Assembly: GCF_009711935.1 (NCBI RefSeq)
Contig: NZ_VIKX01000201.1
Location: 1-50,934 of the forward strand
From: Dolichospermum sp. UHCC 0259
GTDB lineage: Bacteria; Cyanobacteriota; Cyanobacteriia; Cyanobacteriales; Nostocaceae
DNA: 50,934 nt
Direction: 5' to 3'
Shown here: positions 16,171-24,439 of the stretch, piece by piece
Layout of the letters: every line of letters begins with the position of its first letter
Numbering within the stretch: the first letter of the stretch is position 1
Program-made: the position numbers and the translations under genes
Notes under the pieces: model-generated
The model's database searches: none
The model's input: only the letters and a program-made list of their open reading frames with translations
Told to the model about the DNA's origin: nothing

Positions 16171-16350
16171 TTTAAGATTTTAAGAATAATTAAACGCAGA
16201 TGAACGCAAATAAACGCAGATGAATATGGATGAGTCAATGTATTTTGTGATTCTGTGGAGATTCCCGTAAAATTGGTATTAGTAGTCTACAATCAGATGT
16301 GGTTTTATACCTTAAATAACTGGTCTATATCCTAACTCATTTTACCTATT

Positions 16351-18261
16351 ATGACAAAACAGCCATCTTTAAGTGAACAACAAGGTTATTATCGCTATAA
16401 TCCCAGCGGTTTGGAGCAAAGGGGGGCTGCACGTTTATTCCCGTTTACGGGGGAAGATGGGTCAATACGCTATATTTTGACTAAATTATCTCAGAATTTG
16501 GTAAAAGAAGGAAAATTATCTGCTCCTTGGAGTTTGTTGTTAACGGAGTTAGAAAAGAAGGTTTGTAGGTTAGAGGAAGATTGGTTAAATATTGCTACTT
16601 TGTTGGCAGATTGTGAGGTGTTTCAGTCGGGATGGTTTAATTTTGATTTACCTCCTCATGAACAGTTTAATAGTGGTTATCTTCAAGAAAGAAAGAAGTT
16701 ACTCAAAAGGTTTTGTGCGGCAAAAATAGCAATTTCTAAGTTGGATAAGAATCTGTCTGTGAGTAAACAAAATCAAGAGCAAAGAAAGTTATTTTTTGCG
16801 GCTTTTACTCAAGTTGATGGGACTAATCCGCCAATCATGAGTGTAATTCATGAACGAGATGGTGGGTTAAGTGATCATGAATTTGCTCGTCAAAGATTAG
16901 CTGGGGCTAACCCGATGGTAATCAGACGAATACAAGGAAATGATCAAGGTTTGATTCAATCTTTGGCAACTCAAGTTTATAAGTTAGCAAATAATGGGAA
17001 TATAGATTTAATTAAGGCTGCTGGGGAAAATCGGTTATTTGTTGCTGATTATCCATTGCTGAAGGATTTACAAGTTACTGATTTACAGTTGGGAAAATAT
17101 GTTGGTAGTCCAACAGCTTTATTTTATCGTACTGATCAGGGGTTAGAATGTGTATTAATTGAGGTGGAAAAGGGTAGGGTTGTGACTCCAGCAATTAGCG
17201 GGGGTGAGGCTGATGATTGGCTGCGGGCAAAGTTATATGTGCAAACGGCTGATGCTACTCATCATCAATTAATTGCTCATGGAACTTATACTCATTTAGC
17301 AATGGAGGCTTTGGCTATTGCTACTCCGAGACAGTTACCATATAATCATCCAGTTTATCAATTACTTTCTCCCCATTTTCAGTTTTTAATTGCGATTAAT
17401 CACCGGGAAAATAGTATTTTATCAGCAGTTGATAATTTGATAGCTCCAACTTTACAAACTGCTAAAAGGTTGATGAGTAAGGCTTATCGGGAAAAGTCTT
17501 TTTGGTATTATTCGCTGTTGAATGATATTGATTTACGGGGAATTGAATCTAAGTTTTTGCCAGATTTTCCTTATCGTGACGATAGTTTGTTATTATGGGA
17601 GGCGATCGCTAAATATGTGACTCGCTTTTTACAACTTTATTATCCAGATGACAAAGCGGTACAACAAGATCCTTTTTTACAAGCTTGGGCTGAAGAGTTA
17701 GCTGCACCTTTAAATACTCGCCCCAAATCGGATTTTCCCCAAGTACCTGCATGGCTACCTCAAGAATTGGTTGCAGAATCGGGAATTGTTCCTCAAGAAT
17801 TACCTACTTATCCGCGTATTCCTGGATTTACAAAAATTGGGAGTTTGCAACAATTAATAGATATTGCCTCTATTACGATTTTTACCTGTGGTCCCCAACA
17901 CGCAGCTTTGAATTTCAGTCAGTTTGATTATTTTAGCTATGTTCCCAATGCGCCTTTTGCTAATTACAGTCGCCCAGACACACTGGTAAGTTTAGAGGAA
18001 TTTTTACCACCGAAGGATAAAGATTTACTGCAAATGCAATTAACTTCCGCTTTGAGTGGGATTCATTGGGGAAGATTAGGAAGTTCTGATTTAATTCAAT
18101 TTTCCCAAAAGAACAATATCCAAATTCTCGCTCAATTCCAAAATGATTTATCATTAATTGAAAGTACAATTAAGGGACGTAATCAACAACGCTTTACAGA
18201 TAGTGGTGTCGAATATCCCTATCTTTTACCTTCTCGCATTCCCAACAGTATCAATATTTAA
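16351..18261 (+). CDS. Lipoxygenase
   Basis: Lipoxygenases insert O2 into polyunsaturated fatty acids to give hydroperoxides and feed oxylipin production. All five non-haem iron ligands can be placed: His305 and His310 in HQLIAH, His517 and Asn521 in HAALN, and the C-terminal Ile636. The segment THLAMEALAIATPRQLPYNHPVYQLL follows the first pair as in plant enzymes, shown here as THLAMEALAIATPRQL. At 636 residues the protein is a catalytic domain without the N-terminal PLAT domain of plant forms, usual for cyanobacteria. Regiospecificity cannot be read from sequence. It stands alone, divergent from the photolyase-like gene, and ends at a heptamer repeat and a hairpin terminator. Confidence 0.95.
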   Translation: MTKQPSLSEQQGYYRYNPSGLEQRGAARLFPFTGEDGSIRYILTKLSQNLVKEGKLSAPWSLLLTELEKKVCRLEEDWLNIATLLADCEVFQSGWFNFDLPPHEQFNSGYLQERKKLLKRFCAAKIAISKLDKNLSVSKQNQEQRKLFFAAFTQVDGTNPPIMSVIHERDGGLSDHEFARQRLAGANPMVIRRIQGNDQGLIQSLATQVYKLANNGNIDLIKAAGENRLFVADYPLLKDLQVTDLQLGKYVGSPTALFYRTDQGLECVLIEVEKGRVVTPAISGGEADDWLRAKLYVQTADATHHQLIAHGTYTHLAMEALAIATPRQLPYNHPVYQLLSPHFQFLIAINHRENSILSAVDNLIAPTLQTAKRLMSKAYREKSFWYYSLLNDIDLRGIESKFLPDFPYRDDSLLLWEAIAKYVTRFLQLYYPDDKAVQQDPFLQAWAEELAAPLNTRPKSDFPQVPAWLPQELVAESGIVPQELPTYPRIPGFTKIGSLQQLIDIASITIFTCGPQHAALNFSQFDYFSYVPNAPFANYSRPDTLVSLEEFLPPKDKDLLQMQLTSALSGIHWGRLGSSDLIQFSQKNNIQILAQFQNDLSLIESTIKGRNQQRFTDSGVEYPYLLPSRIPNSINI

Positions 18262-18310
18262 GGAGTCAGGAGTCAGGAGTCAGGAGTCAGAAGAAAGAAG
18301 AAAGAAGAGG
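18262..18310. repeat. GGAGTCA tandem repeat with purine tail
   Basis: Four copies of AGGAGTC follow the lipoxygenase stop codon directly, then AAGAAAGAAGAAAGAAG. It belongs to the same heptamer family as 2747-2779. Confidence 0.85.
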
Positions 18311-18323
18311 TAATAAATAATTA

Positions 18324-18349
18324 TAGAGACGTTGTATGGAACGTCTCTA
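18324..18349. terminator. Hairpin between convergent genes
   Basis: A perfect 10-bp stem TAGAGACGTT / AACGTCTCTA with a 6-nt loop lies between the lipoxygenase gene and the convergent secreted-protein gene. The flanks are A/T rich, so it can act as a bidirectional terminator, though no long U run follows. Confidence 0.55.
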
Positions 18350-18354
18350 TTTGT

Positions 18355-18939
18355 TTATCTTGAAGATACATTAAAGGAGTTTAAAAATCCTTCTATACTC
18401 TTAGTTAAAAACTTCTGTCTTTTTTTGTTGGTTTCCGCACTTACTTGATATAACCGGGTTTTCACTAAATATATTCTTCCTTTGACAATGCTTCCTCCCG
18501 GTTTACTATAGCTAATTTCCCTGCCAAAATAACGACCTAATCTAATTTTTCGTTCACTAATTAAAGTTCCTTTGGCTTTTTTAATCACATTATTACGTCC
18601 ATTATCTAAAGCCTTTTCAACAAGCTTTTTGCGATTTAATAATTCAATATATTCAGGTGAATAATCAACATAACCAACGGCATAATTAATTTCCTCTTGT
18701 TTGCGTTCAATGCTAAACAAATTTAATTTAATTTTCCCTGATTTTGTATTTACTGTTTGTTTAGTCTCTCTGGGATTTCCTGGCATTAAAATCCGAAAAC
18801 TACCGTCAGCAGGAGAAAATAACTTCCAGATAGATTTCGCTACTTTTACCTGTTTGTTAGCGGCTATCGTCGGAGTAATTGTATATCCGCCACATAAAAC
18901 CACTAGCGCAAGAGAATAATTGAGAAATCTCATTTTCAT
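18355..18939 (-). CDS. Secreted protein of unknown function
   Basis: The 194-residue product begins with a standard Sec signal peptide (hydrophobic LNYSLALVVLCGGY, cleavage likely after TPTIAA near residue 27). The mature part is basic, with WKLFSPADGSFRILMPGNP, a region that recurs in cyanobacterial exported proteins of unknown role, and predicted beta-rich structure. No catalytic motif is visible. A second ATG two codons in (MRFLN) is an equally good start. It is transcribed alone, convergent with the lipoxygenase gene. Confidence 0.75.
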   Translation of the reverse strand: MKMRFLNYSLALVVLCGGYTITPTIAANKQVKVAKSIWKLFSPADGSFRILMPGNPRETKQTVNTKSGKIKLNLFSIERKQEEINYAVGYVDYSPEYIELLNRKKLVEKALDNGRNNVIKKAKGTLISERKIRLGRYFGREISYSKPGGSIVKGRIYLVKTRLYQVSAETNKKRQKFLTKSIEGFLNSFNVSSR

Positions 18940-18986
18940 GGTTATTGAATTTAATGTTATGAAGTTTTATATAATAAAGCAATTAA

Positions 18987-19046
18987 AGCAAACCCCCTGT
19001 GGTTGCCCTAAATACGGGGGTAGGCACGGGGGCGCTACCCCTACAT
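18987..19046. repeat. Single copy of the GGGGCAACCACAGGGGG repeat family (inverted)
   Basis: Read on the minus strand this segment has GTAGGGGTAGCGCCCCCGTG, CCTACCCCCGTATTTAGGGC and AACCACAGGGGG, the same modules as the array at 23881-24430 and the single element at 42055-42168. It lies between the secreted-protein gene and sipA. Confidence 0.75.
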
Positions 19047-19113
19047 TAAATCTCAATCTTTTATATAATTTATTTTGCTTGTCTACTTATTCAAAATTAC
19101 AAAGTATTACAAA

Positions 19114-19356
19114 ATGTCTTCAGAATTTCCAATTGGTAGTAAAGTTCGTGTGGTATCATTGCCACCATATCTGAAAACGGCTGAACCAATGCCGATGTTA
19201 CGTCCCCCTGAAGTAATTCATATTGGCGAAGAAGGTATAGTTCTTGACCGTCGCCCTGGTGGTTATTGGGGTGTGCGCTTTACTAGAGGTGCTTTTCTCA
19301 TAGATAGCCAATACATTGAAAGTATCGAAAACCTATCTGAACCACAATCAGATTAA
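19114..19356 (+). CDS. sipA: SipA-like regulatory protein (DUF3148)
   Basis: The 80-residue protein is all SH3-like fold with the family blocks IGSKVRVVSLPPYLKTAEPM, LRPPEVIHIGEEG and LDRRPGGYWGVRF. Cyanobacterial SipA binds the sensor kinase NblS (Hik33) and modulates its activity in high-light and nutrient stress signalling. I take the ATG at 19114 as start because it gives the usual length; an in-frame TTG at 19075 would add an unconserved leader. The peroxiredoxin gene follows 51 nt downstream on the same strand and may share a transcript. Confidence 0.88.
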   Translation: MSSEFPIGSKVRVVSLPPYLKTAEPMPMLRPPEVIHIGEEGIVLDRRPGGYWGVRFTRGAFLIDSQYIESIENLSEPQSD

Positions 19357-19407
19357 ACGAACAACAAGAATGTAAACTTATATTAAGTTATTCTTCTGGT
19401 TGAGAAA

Positions 19408-19965
19408 ATGGTTTCCCGTCGCACTTTTATTAGCATTTTATTTGCTTCTTGTTTGGCTGTTATTAGTTGGTTCAATTTTACCCCCCCTGCTGAAGCTTTA
19501 GGTGGTAAATTACCCACAATTAATCAACCTGCACCTGAATTTACTTTACCAACTAATACAGGCAATGGTAAAGTCTCTCTAGCTGATTTTCGGGGTAAGT
19601 GGGTAGTTCTTTATTTCTACCCCAAAGATTTTACTTCTGGTTGTACTATTGAAGCACGACGTTTTCAGCAAGATTTACCTAAATATATTCAGAAAAATAC
19701 TGAGATTATTGGTATCAGTGCTGATGATGTTGATTCTCATGCAGAATTTTGTGACTCGGAGGGGTTAAAATTTCCTTTGTTAGCTGATATTAAGGGTGAA
19801 GTTAGTAAGGCTTATGGTTCTTGGATAGGTGTTGTCTCTATGCGCCATAGTTTTATTATTGATCCTCAAGGAATATTACGAGCAACTTTTGTGAAGGTTA
19901 ATCCTAGTATTCACAGTATGCAAGTTTTGGAAAGGTTGAACAAATTACAATCTTCTGTTTCTTAA
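19408..19965 (+). CDS. Exported PrxQ/BCP-type peroxiredoxin
   Basis: The 185-residue protein has a twin-arginine type leader (SRRTFISIL then hydrophobic core, PAEA cleavage site near residue 30) followed by a peroxiredoxin domain. The peroxidatic Cys is in KDFTSGCTIEARRF (about residue 79), preceded by LYFYPKDFT. The resolving Cys that PrxQ proteins usually have five residues later is Arg here. Another Cys, in HAEFCDSEGL, may serve instead, or the enzyme may work as a 1-Cys type. It should reduce peroxides in the periplasm or thylakoid lumen using a thioredoxin-like donor. It lies 51 nt behind sipA. Confidence 0.88.
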   Translation: MVSRRTFISILFASCLAVISWFNFTPPAEALGGKLPTINQPAPEFTLPTNTGNGKVSLADFRGKWVVLYFYPKDFTSGCTIEARRFQQDLPKYIQKNTEIIGISADDVDSHAEFCDSEGLKFPLLADIKGEVSKAYGSWIGVVSMRHSFIIDPQGILRATFVKVNPSIHSMQVLERLNKLQSSVS

Positions 19966-19986
19966 AAAGACGGGGATTAGAAAGAC

Positions 19987-20098
19987 GGCGATTATAAATC
20001 GCGGCTACACAAACGAAGTCCACCTGCGTGGACTAATAAAAGATGTTTCTAACCTGCGAAGGCAGGTTTTGTCTGTGTAGCTGTGATTTCCAATCGCC
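19987..20098. repeat. 112-bp palindromic intergenic element
   Basis: The ends GGCGATTATAAATCGCGGCT and, inverted, GGCGATTGGAAATCACAGCT form imperfect terminal inverted repeats that continue into CTACACA. Two internal hairpins (TCCACCTGCGTGGA and ACCTGCGAAGGCAGGT) fill the middle. A relative lies at 49202-49327. It is a non-coding, MITE-like or REP-like element, and could also act as a terminator between the peroxiredoxin and ppk2 genes. Confidence 0.7.
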
Positions 20099-20132
20099 AG
20101 GTATAATTTCATTGGAGCGGTAATTTTTTGAT

Positions 20133-21002
20133 ATGAATCATGATCCTTATATTGTGAAACCAGGTGATCAAATTTCTTTGGTTAAGGACTATAATCCAGG
20201 TTATAAATGTGAATTTCACCAAAAAAGTGATGCGGTAAAAAGATTAAGGACAGGTATTTTACAATTAGCTAAATATCAAGATATTCTCTATGCTCAAAAT
20301 AATTATTCTTTGTTAATTATTTTTCAGGCAATGGACGCTGCTGGTAAAGATAGTACCATTAAGCACGTTATGTCGGGGGTGAATCCTCAAGGGTGTCAGG
20401 TATTTAGTTTTAAATCGCCTAGTGAGGAAGAATTAGATCATGATTATTTATGGCGCTCGATGAAATCTCTACCAGAAAGGGGAAGAATTGGCATTTTTAA
20501 TCGTTCATATTATGAAGAAATGCTGATAGTTCGGGTACATCCAGAAATTCTCAAAAAACAACAATTGCCCCATTTTCCTCAAAATAATCAGATATGGCAA
20601 CAGCGATTTGAGGAAATTAATAATTTTGAAAAATATTTGGTGAATAATGGGGTGATTGTGCTAAAGTTTTTTCTCAATGTTTCTAAGGCTGTGCAGAAAA
20701 GACGCTTTTTAGAAAGAATTGAATCACCGGAAAAAAATTGGAAACTTTCTGTTAGTGATGTTCAAGAGAGGGGTTTTTGGAATGATTATATGGATGCCTA
20801 TGAGCAAGTTTTTAACCATACAAGTACAGAATTTGCTCCTTGGTATATTGTTCCTGCTAACCGCAAATGGTTTACTAGATTGGTAGTTGCGGATATTATT
20901 TGCAAAAAATTACAGGAATTAAATTTACAGTATCCTCAAATTAGTGAGGAAAATAAACAGCACTTGTTAGCAGCGAAGAAAATTTTAGAAGCAGAAAAAT
21001 AG
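20133..21002 (+). CDS. ppk2: Polyphosphate kinase 2 family protein
   Basis: PPK2 enzymes move phosphate between polyphosphate and nucleoside mono- or diphosphates. The 289-residue single-domain protein has Walker A AMDAAGKDST (about 66-75), Walker B-like GIFNRSYYEEML (about 119-130), and the lid and nucleotide-binding blocks LSVSDVQERGFWNDY and APWYIVPANRKWF. A short one-domain form like this fits the class I/III PPK2 size range; which nucleotide it prefers (ADP, AMP or both) cannot be decided here. It stands alone, ending at a GC-rich palindrome followed by a T run. Confidence 0.93.
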   Translation: MNHDPYIVKPGDQISLVKDYNPGYKCEFHQKSDAVKRLRTGILQLAKYQDILYAQNNYSLLIIFQAMDAAGKDSTIKHVMSGVNPQGCQVFSFKSPSEEELDHDYLWRSMKSLPERGRIGIFNRSYYEEMLIVRVHPEILKKQQLPHFPQNNQIWQQRFEEINNFEKYLVNNGVIVLKFFLNVSKAVQKRRFLERIESPEKNWKLSVSDVQERGFWNDYMDAYEQVFNHTSTEFAPWYIVPANRKWFTRLVVADIICKKLQELNLQYPQISEENKQHLLAAKKILEAEK

Positions 21003-21041
21003 TTTTGTTATTTTTGCGGGTTTTACTCTTGACTCTCTCGA

Positions 21042-21069
21042 GGGCGCAGGCCCTGCGCCCCTACTTTTT
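21042..21069. repeat. Dispersed GC-rich palindrome, possibly serving as a terminator
   Basis: The palindrome GGGCGCAGGCCCTGCGCCC sits 40 nt after the ppk2 stop and is followed by CTACTTTTTCC, so this copy of the dispersed repeat can fold into a strong hairpin with a U tract and may terminate ppk2. Confidence 0.65.
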
Positions 21070-21153
21070 CCTCTATATGTCTGTAGATGTAGGGAATGAG
21101 TTGAGAATTTCGATATCTTAGAGTTGGGAAAGAGGATAATTTACAGGATAAAT

Positions 21154-21747
21154 ATGCCAAATCTTCCTAACTTTGATATTGTGGCTTTAGCGGCTTCTGC
21201 TGGCGGATTAACGGCATTAATTGAGGTGCTGGCAGATTTACCCGCAGATTTTCGAGCAGCAATTGTTGTGGTTCAACATTTAGATCCTCGTCATCCATCC
21301 CTCATGGCAGAAATTCTCAGTCGTCGGACTCCACTGCAAGTAGTCCAGGCAAAAGCAGGAGATGAACTTACTCCAGGGACTGTTTATATTGCTCCTCCGA
21401 ATAACCACTTGTTGGTGAATAGTGATGGTACAGCTTCGTTATCTCAGTCGGAAATGGTGCATTTTCTCCGTCCTTCGGCGGATTTGTTGTTTGAGTCGGT
21501 GGCAGCAAGTTATAAAGAAAGAGCGATCGCTGTTGTCCTCACAGGAACTGGTAGTGATGGGGCAATGGGAGTGGACGCAATCAAAAAAATGGGTGGGACG
21601 GTAATTGTCCAGGATGACAAAAGTGCTGAATTTCCGGGAATGCCATCTTCAGCAATTAAGACAGGGAATGTAGATTTCATTCTCCCTTTGGCAGAAATTT
21701 CTTCAGCTTTGATAACTTTAGTTATGTCTCATGCTAGTTTGCCATAA
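21154..21747 (+). CDS. cheB: CheB-type methylesterase domain protein
   Basis: The 197-residue protein is a bare CheB catalytic domain. The catalytic triad can be placed: Ser15 in AASAGG, His42 in VVQHLDPRHPS and Asp at about 135 in TGTGSDGAMG. The N-terminal receiver domain of classical CheB is missing, so activity is not controlled by CheA phosphorylation in cis. The ATG at 21154 is preceded by AGGA at 8 nt. The next gene is a CheR-PAS protein on the same strand, 164 nt away. Such CheB/CheR pairs in cyanobacteria lie outside chemotaxis operons and may act in other sensory pathways. Confidence 0.9.
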   Translation: MPNLPNFDIVALAASAGGLTALIEVLADLPADFRAAIVVVQHLDPRHPSLMAEILSRRTPLQVVQAKAGDELTPGTVYIAPPNNHLLVNSDGTASLSQSEMVHFLRPSADLLFESVAASYKERAIAVVLTGTGSDGAMGVDAIKKMGGTVIVQDDKSAEFPGMPSSAIKTGNVDFILPLAEISSALITLVMSHASLP

Positions 21748-21911
21748 TATGTCACCAATTTAGGCTATTATAAAAAACTGATTGTGTATAAACAATAGTT
21801 TTGCAAATTTAATATTCTTAATACATACTTAAGTATATACGTAAGCAAGATGATTGAGTTTATCATCATCTACAATGTGCATCTATTTCTAGTGAAACCC
21901 TAATTGATTCT

Positions 21912-23810
21912 ATGAATGCTCCACACAAAGACCTTGATTTTGAAAATCTCCTCCAATATTTGAGAATCAATCGAGGATTTGATTTTACAGGTTATAAACG
22001 TTCAACCTTAATGCGTCGTGTTATGAAGGAGATGGAGACTTTAAATATAGATAGTTTTATAAATTATCAAGATTATTTAGAAGTTCATCCAGATGAATTT
22101 AGAAATTTATTTAATACTATTTTAATTAACGTGACTGCTTTTTTTAGAGATAGTTCAGCTTGGGAATATTTAGCCAAGGAAATTATCCCTAATATCATCA
22201 AAAATAAACAAAAAGATGAACAGCTTCGGTTCTGGAGCGCTGGTTGTGCTTCTGGACAAGAGGCTTATACTTTAGCAATAGTTTTAGCAGAAATATTGGG
22301 AGTGGAAGAATTTCGTAAGCGGGTAAAAATCTATGCAACCGATGTGGACGAAGAATCTCTCACCCAAGCTCGTCAAGCTAGTTATTCAGCCAAAAATATT
22401 GTTGAAGTCCCATTAGAACTGCGCGATAAATATTTTGATTTAGTCAATAAACATTATGTTTTTCGCCAAGATTTGCGTCGTTGCGTAATTTTTGGTCGTC
22501 ATGATTTACTTCAGGATGCACCAATTTCTCGTTTAGATTTATTGGTTTGTCGCAATACCTTAATGTATTTTAATTCGGAAACCCAAGGAAAGATTATCAA
22601 TCGGTTTCATTTCGCGCTTAATGATCATGGCTATCTGTTTTTAGGAAAAGCAGAGATGTTAGTTATGCACTCTAATTTATTTATACCTATATATTTAAAA
22701 GATCGAGTATTTGCAAAAGTATCTTTGGGAAACATCCGTAATCGTCAACTAACTATGACAAATTCGCCAGATAAAGAATCCTCTAATCCTGTTTACTCTG
22801 AAGAACTGCGAATTAGAGAGTTGGCTTTTGATACAGCATCTAGCGCCCAAGTTGTCATTGATAATCATGGTACATTAATTATGATTAATGAACAAGCTCG
22901 GAGTTTATTTAGTTTGACAATGAGAGATCTAAATCGTCCTTTTCAGGATTTAGAATTATCCTATAGACCTGTGGAGTTACGGTCATTAATTGAGCAAGTA
23001 TATAATGAACGCCATCCGATTACACTCACCAATGTTGAACGTTATCAACCGAACGCAGAAGTTCAATATTTAGATGTGCGAGTCATTCCTTTACAAGATA
23101 ATGATCAAACTATTTTCGGTGTCACAATCTCTTTTAATGATATCACTCGTTATATAAAACTCCAAACAGCATTACAACGTTCTCGACAGGAATTAGAAAC
23201 AACCAATGAAGAACTACAATCTACCAATGAAGAATTAGAAACAACCAATGAAGAATTGCAATCTACCAATGAGGAACTAGAGACAACCAATGAAGAATTA
23301 CAATCAACAAATCAAGAAATGGAGACAATGAATGAAGAACTCCAATCTGCTAATGAAGAATTACAAACAATAAATCATGAATTAAGCGATCGCACCAGTG
23401 AACTTGACCTAACTAATCTTTTTCTGTCTTCCATTTTAGGCTCTCTACAAATGGGAATGGTAGTCTTAGATACTAATTTTAATATTTTAATTTGGAATCA
23501 TACAGTTGAAGATATGTGGGGTTTACGCAGTGACGAAGTAATTAATAAATCTTGGTTTAGTTTGGATATTGGTTTACCTGTAGAACAACTGCGAAATCCC
23601 CTTTGTGATATTATATCTAATAAGAAGACATTACAGGAAATGCTCCTGAATGCAGCTAATCGTCGCGGTAAAAAAATACAATGTTATATCGCCTGTCGTC
23701 CCTTAATCAAAGAAACAGTAGAAGGTATTATCATCATGATGACAGATGTGGAGAAAATCCGTAGTATGATTTCTCCAGTGGAAATTGAAGCAAGACAACG
23801 GGAAGGATAA
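21912..23810 (+). CDS. CheR methyltransferase - PAS - coiled coil - PAS protein
   Basis: The 632-residue protein starts with CheR N- and C-domains (about 10-270): RNLFNTILINVTAFFRD and the SAM-binding FWSAGCASGQEAYTL (about 107-121), then DLLVCRNTLMYF. A PAS domain (about 300-415) is followed by nine near-perfect heptads of the type ELETTNE/ELQSTNE (about 427-490), a rigid signalling coiled coil, and a second PAS domain (about 500-615). It would methylate glutamates, classically on chemoreceptors, with output tuned by PAS sensing. No histidine kinase domain follows, unlike the longer CheB-CheR-PAS-HK fusions. The protein is paired with the upstream cheB. Confidence 0.92.
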   Translation: MNAPHKDLDFENLLQYLRINRGFDFTGYKRSTLMRRVMKEMETLNIDSFINYQDYLEVHPDEFRNLFNTILINVTAFFRDSSAWEYLAKEIIPNIIKNKQKDEQLRFWSAGCASGQEAYTLAIVLAEILGVEEFRKRVKIYATDVDEESLTQARQASYSAKNIVEVPLELRDKYFDLVNKHYVFRQDLRRCVIFGRHDLLQDAPISRLDLLVCRNTLMYFNSETQGKIINRFHFALNDHGYLFLGKAEMLVMHSNLFIPIYLKDRVFAKVSLGNIRNRQLTMTNSPDKESSNPVYSEELRIRELAFDTASSAQVVIDNHGTLIMINEQARSLFSLTMRDLNRPFQDLELSYRPVELRSLIEQVYNERHPITLTNVERYQPNAEVQYLDVRVIPLQDNDQTIFGVTISFNDITRYIKLQTALQRSRQELETTNEELQSTNEELETTNEELQSTNEELETTNEELQSTNQEMETMNEELQSANEELQTINHELSDRTSELDLTNLFLSSILGSLQMGMVVLDTNFNILIWNHTVEDMWGLRSDEVINKSWFSLDIGLPVEQLRNPLCDIISNKKTLQEMLLNAANRRGKKIQCYIACRPLIKETVEGIIIMMTDVEKIRSMISPVEIEARQREG

Positions 23811-23880
23811 TAGGAAGGAGTTAGGAGTTAGGAGTTAGAAAGAAGAAAGAATATTTGTTTATATTAGGAATATAGAGGAG

Positions 23881-24430
23881 TAGGGGTAGCGCCCCCGTGC
23901 CTACCCCTATATTTGGGGCAACCACAGGGGGATTGCCCCTACAACGTACCTACCCCTATATTTGGGGCAACCACAGGGGGATTGCCCCTACAACGTGCCT
24001 ACCCCTATATTTGGGGCAACCACAGGGGGATTGCCCCTACAACGTGCCTACCCCTATATTTGGGGCAACCACAGGGGGATTGCCCCTACAACGTGCCTAC
24101 CCCTATATTTGGGGCAACCACAGGGGGATTGCCCCTACAACGTGCCTACCCCTATATTTGGGGCAACCACAGGGGGATTGCCCCTACAACGTGCCTACCC
24201 CTATATTTGGGGCAACCACAGGGGGATTGCCCCTACAACGTGCCTACCCTGATATTTGGGGCAACCACAGGGGGATTGCCCCTACAACGTGCCTACCCTG
24301 ATATTTGGGGCAACCACAGGGGGATTGCCCCTACAACGTGCCTACCCTGATATTTGGGGCAACCACAGGGGGATTGCCCCTACAAAATTAATTGGTTTAG
24401 AGATTTTTAAAATGTTTAATTAATTTTGCT
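23881..24430. repeat. Ten-copy 49-bp tandem array within a dispersed repeat element
   Basis: Units start at 23900, 23949, 23998, 24047, 24096, 24145, 24194, 24243, 24292 and 24341; the last lacks its final four bases. Each reads CCTACCCCTATATTTGGGGC, AACCACAGGGGGATTGCCCC, TACAACGTG with very few changes; the last three units share CCCTGATATTT. The left flank (GGGGTAGCGCCCCCGTG) and right flank (AAAATTAATTGGTTTAGAG onward to 24430) are also found around the single unit at 42055-42168. Open frames in all three phases are artefacts of the period. No spacers are present, so it is not CRISPR. The 629-nt gap between cheR and cbiA holds only this array and a GGAGTTA heptamer run at 23817-23838. Confidence 0.95.
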
Positions 24431-24439
24431 CAGTTACTT

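Noticed and set aside
23897-24350. Three overlapping open frames with repeated PIFGATTGGLPLQR-type peptides
   Set aside because: They are the same 49-bp repeat read in three phases; the period is not a multiple of three, so one peptide cycles through all frames. There is no start signal or family.
23900-24386. CRISPR-like array
   Set aside because: The units are contiguous without variable spacers and no cas gene is near.
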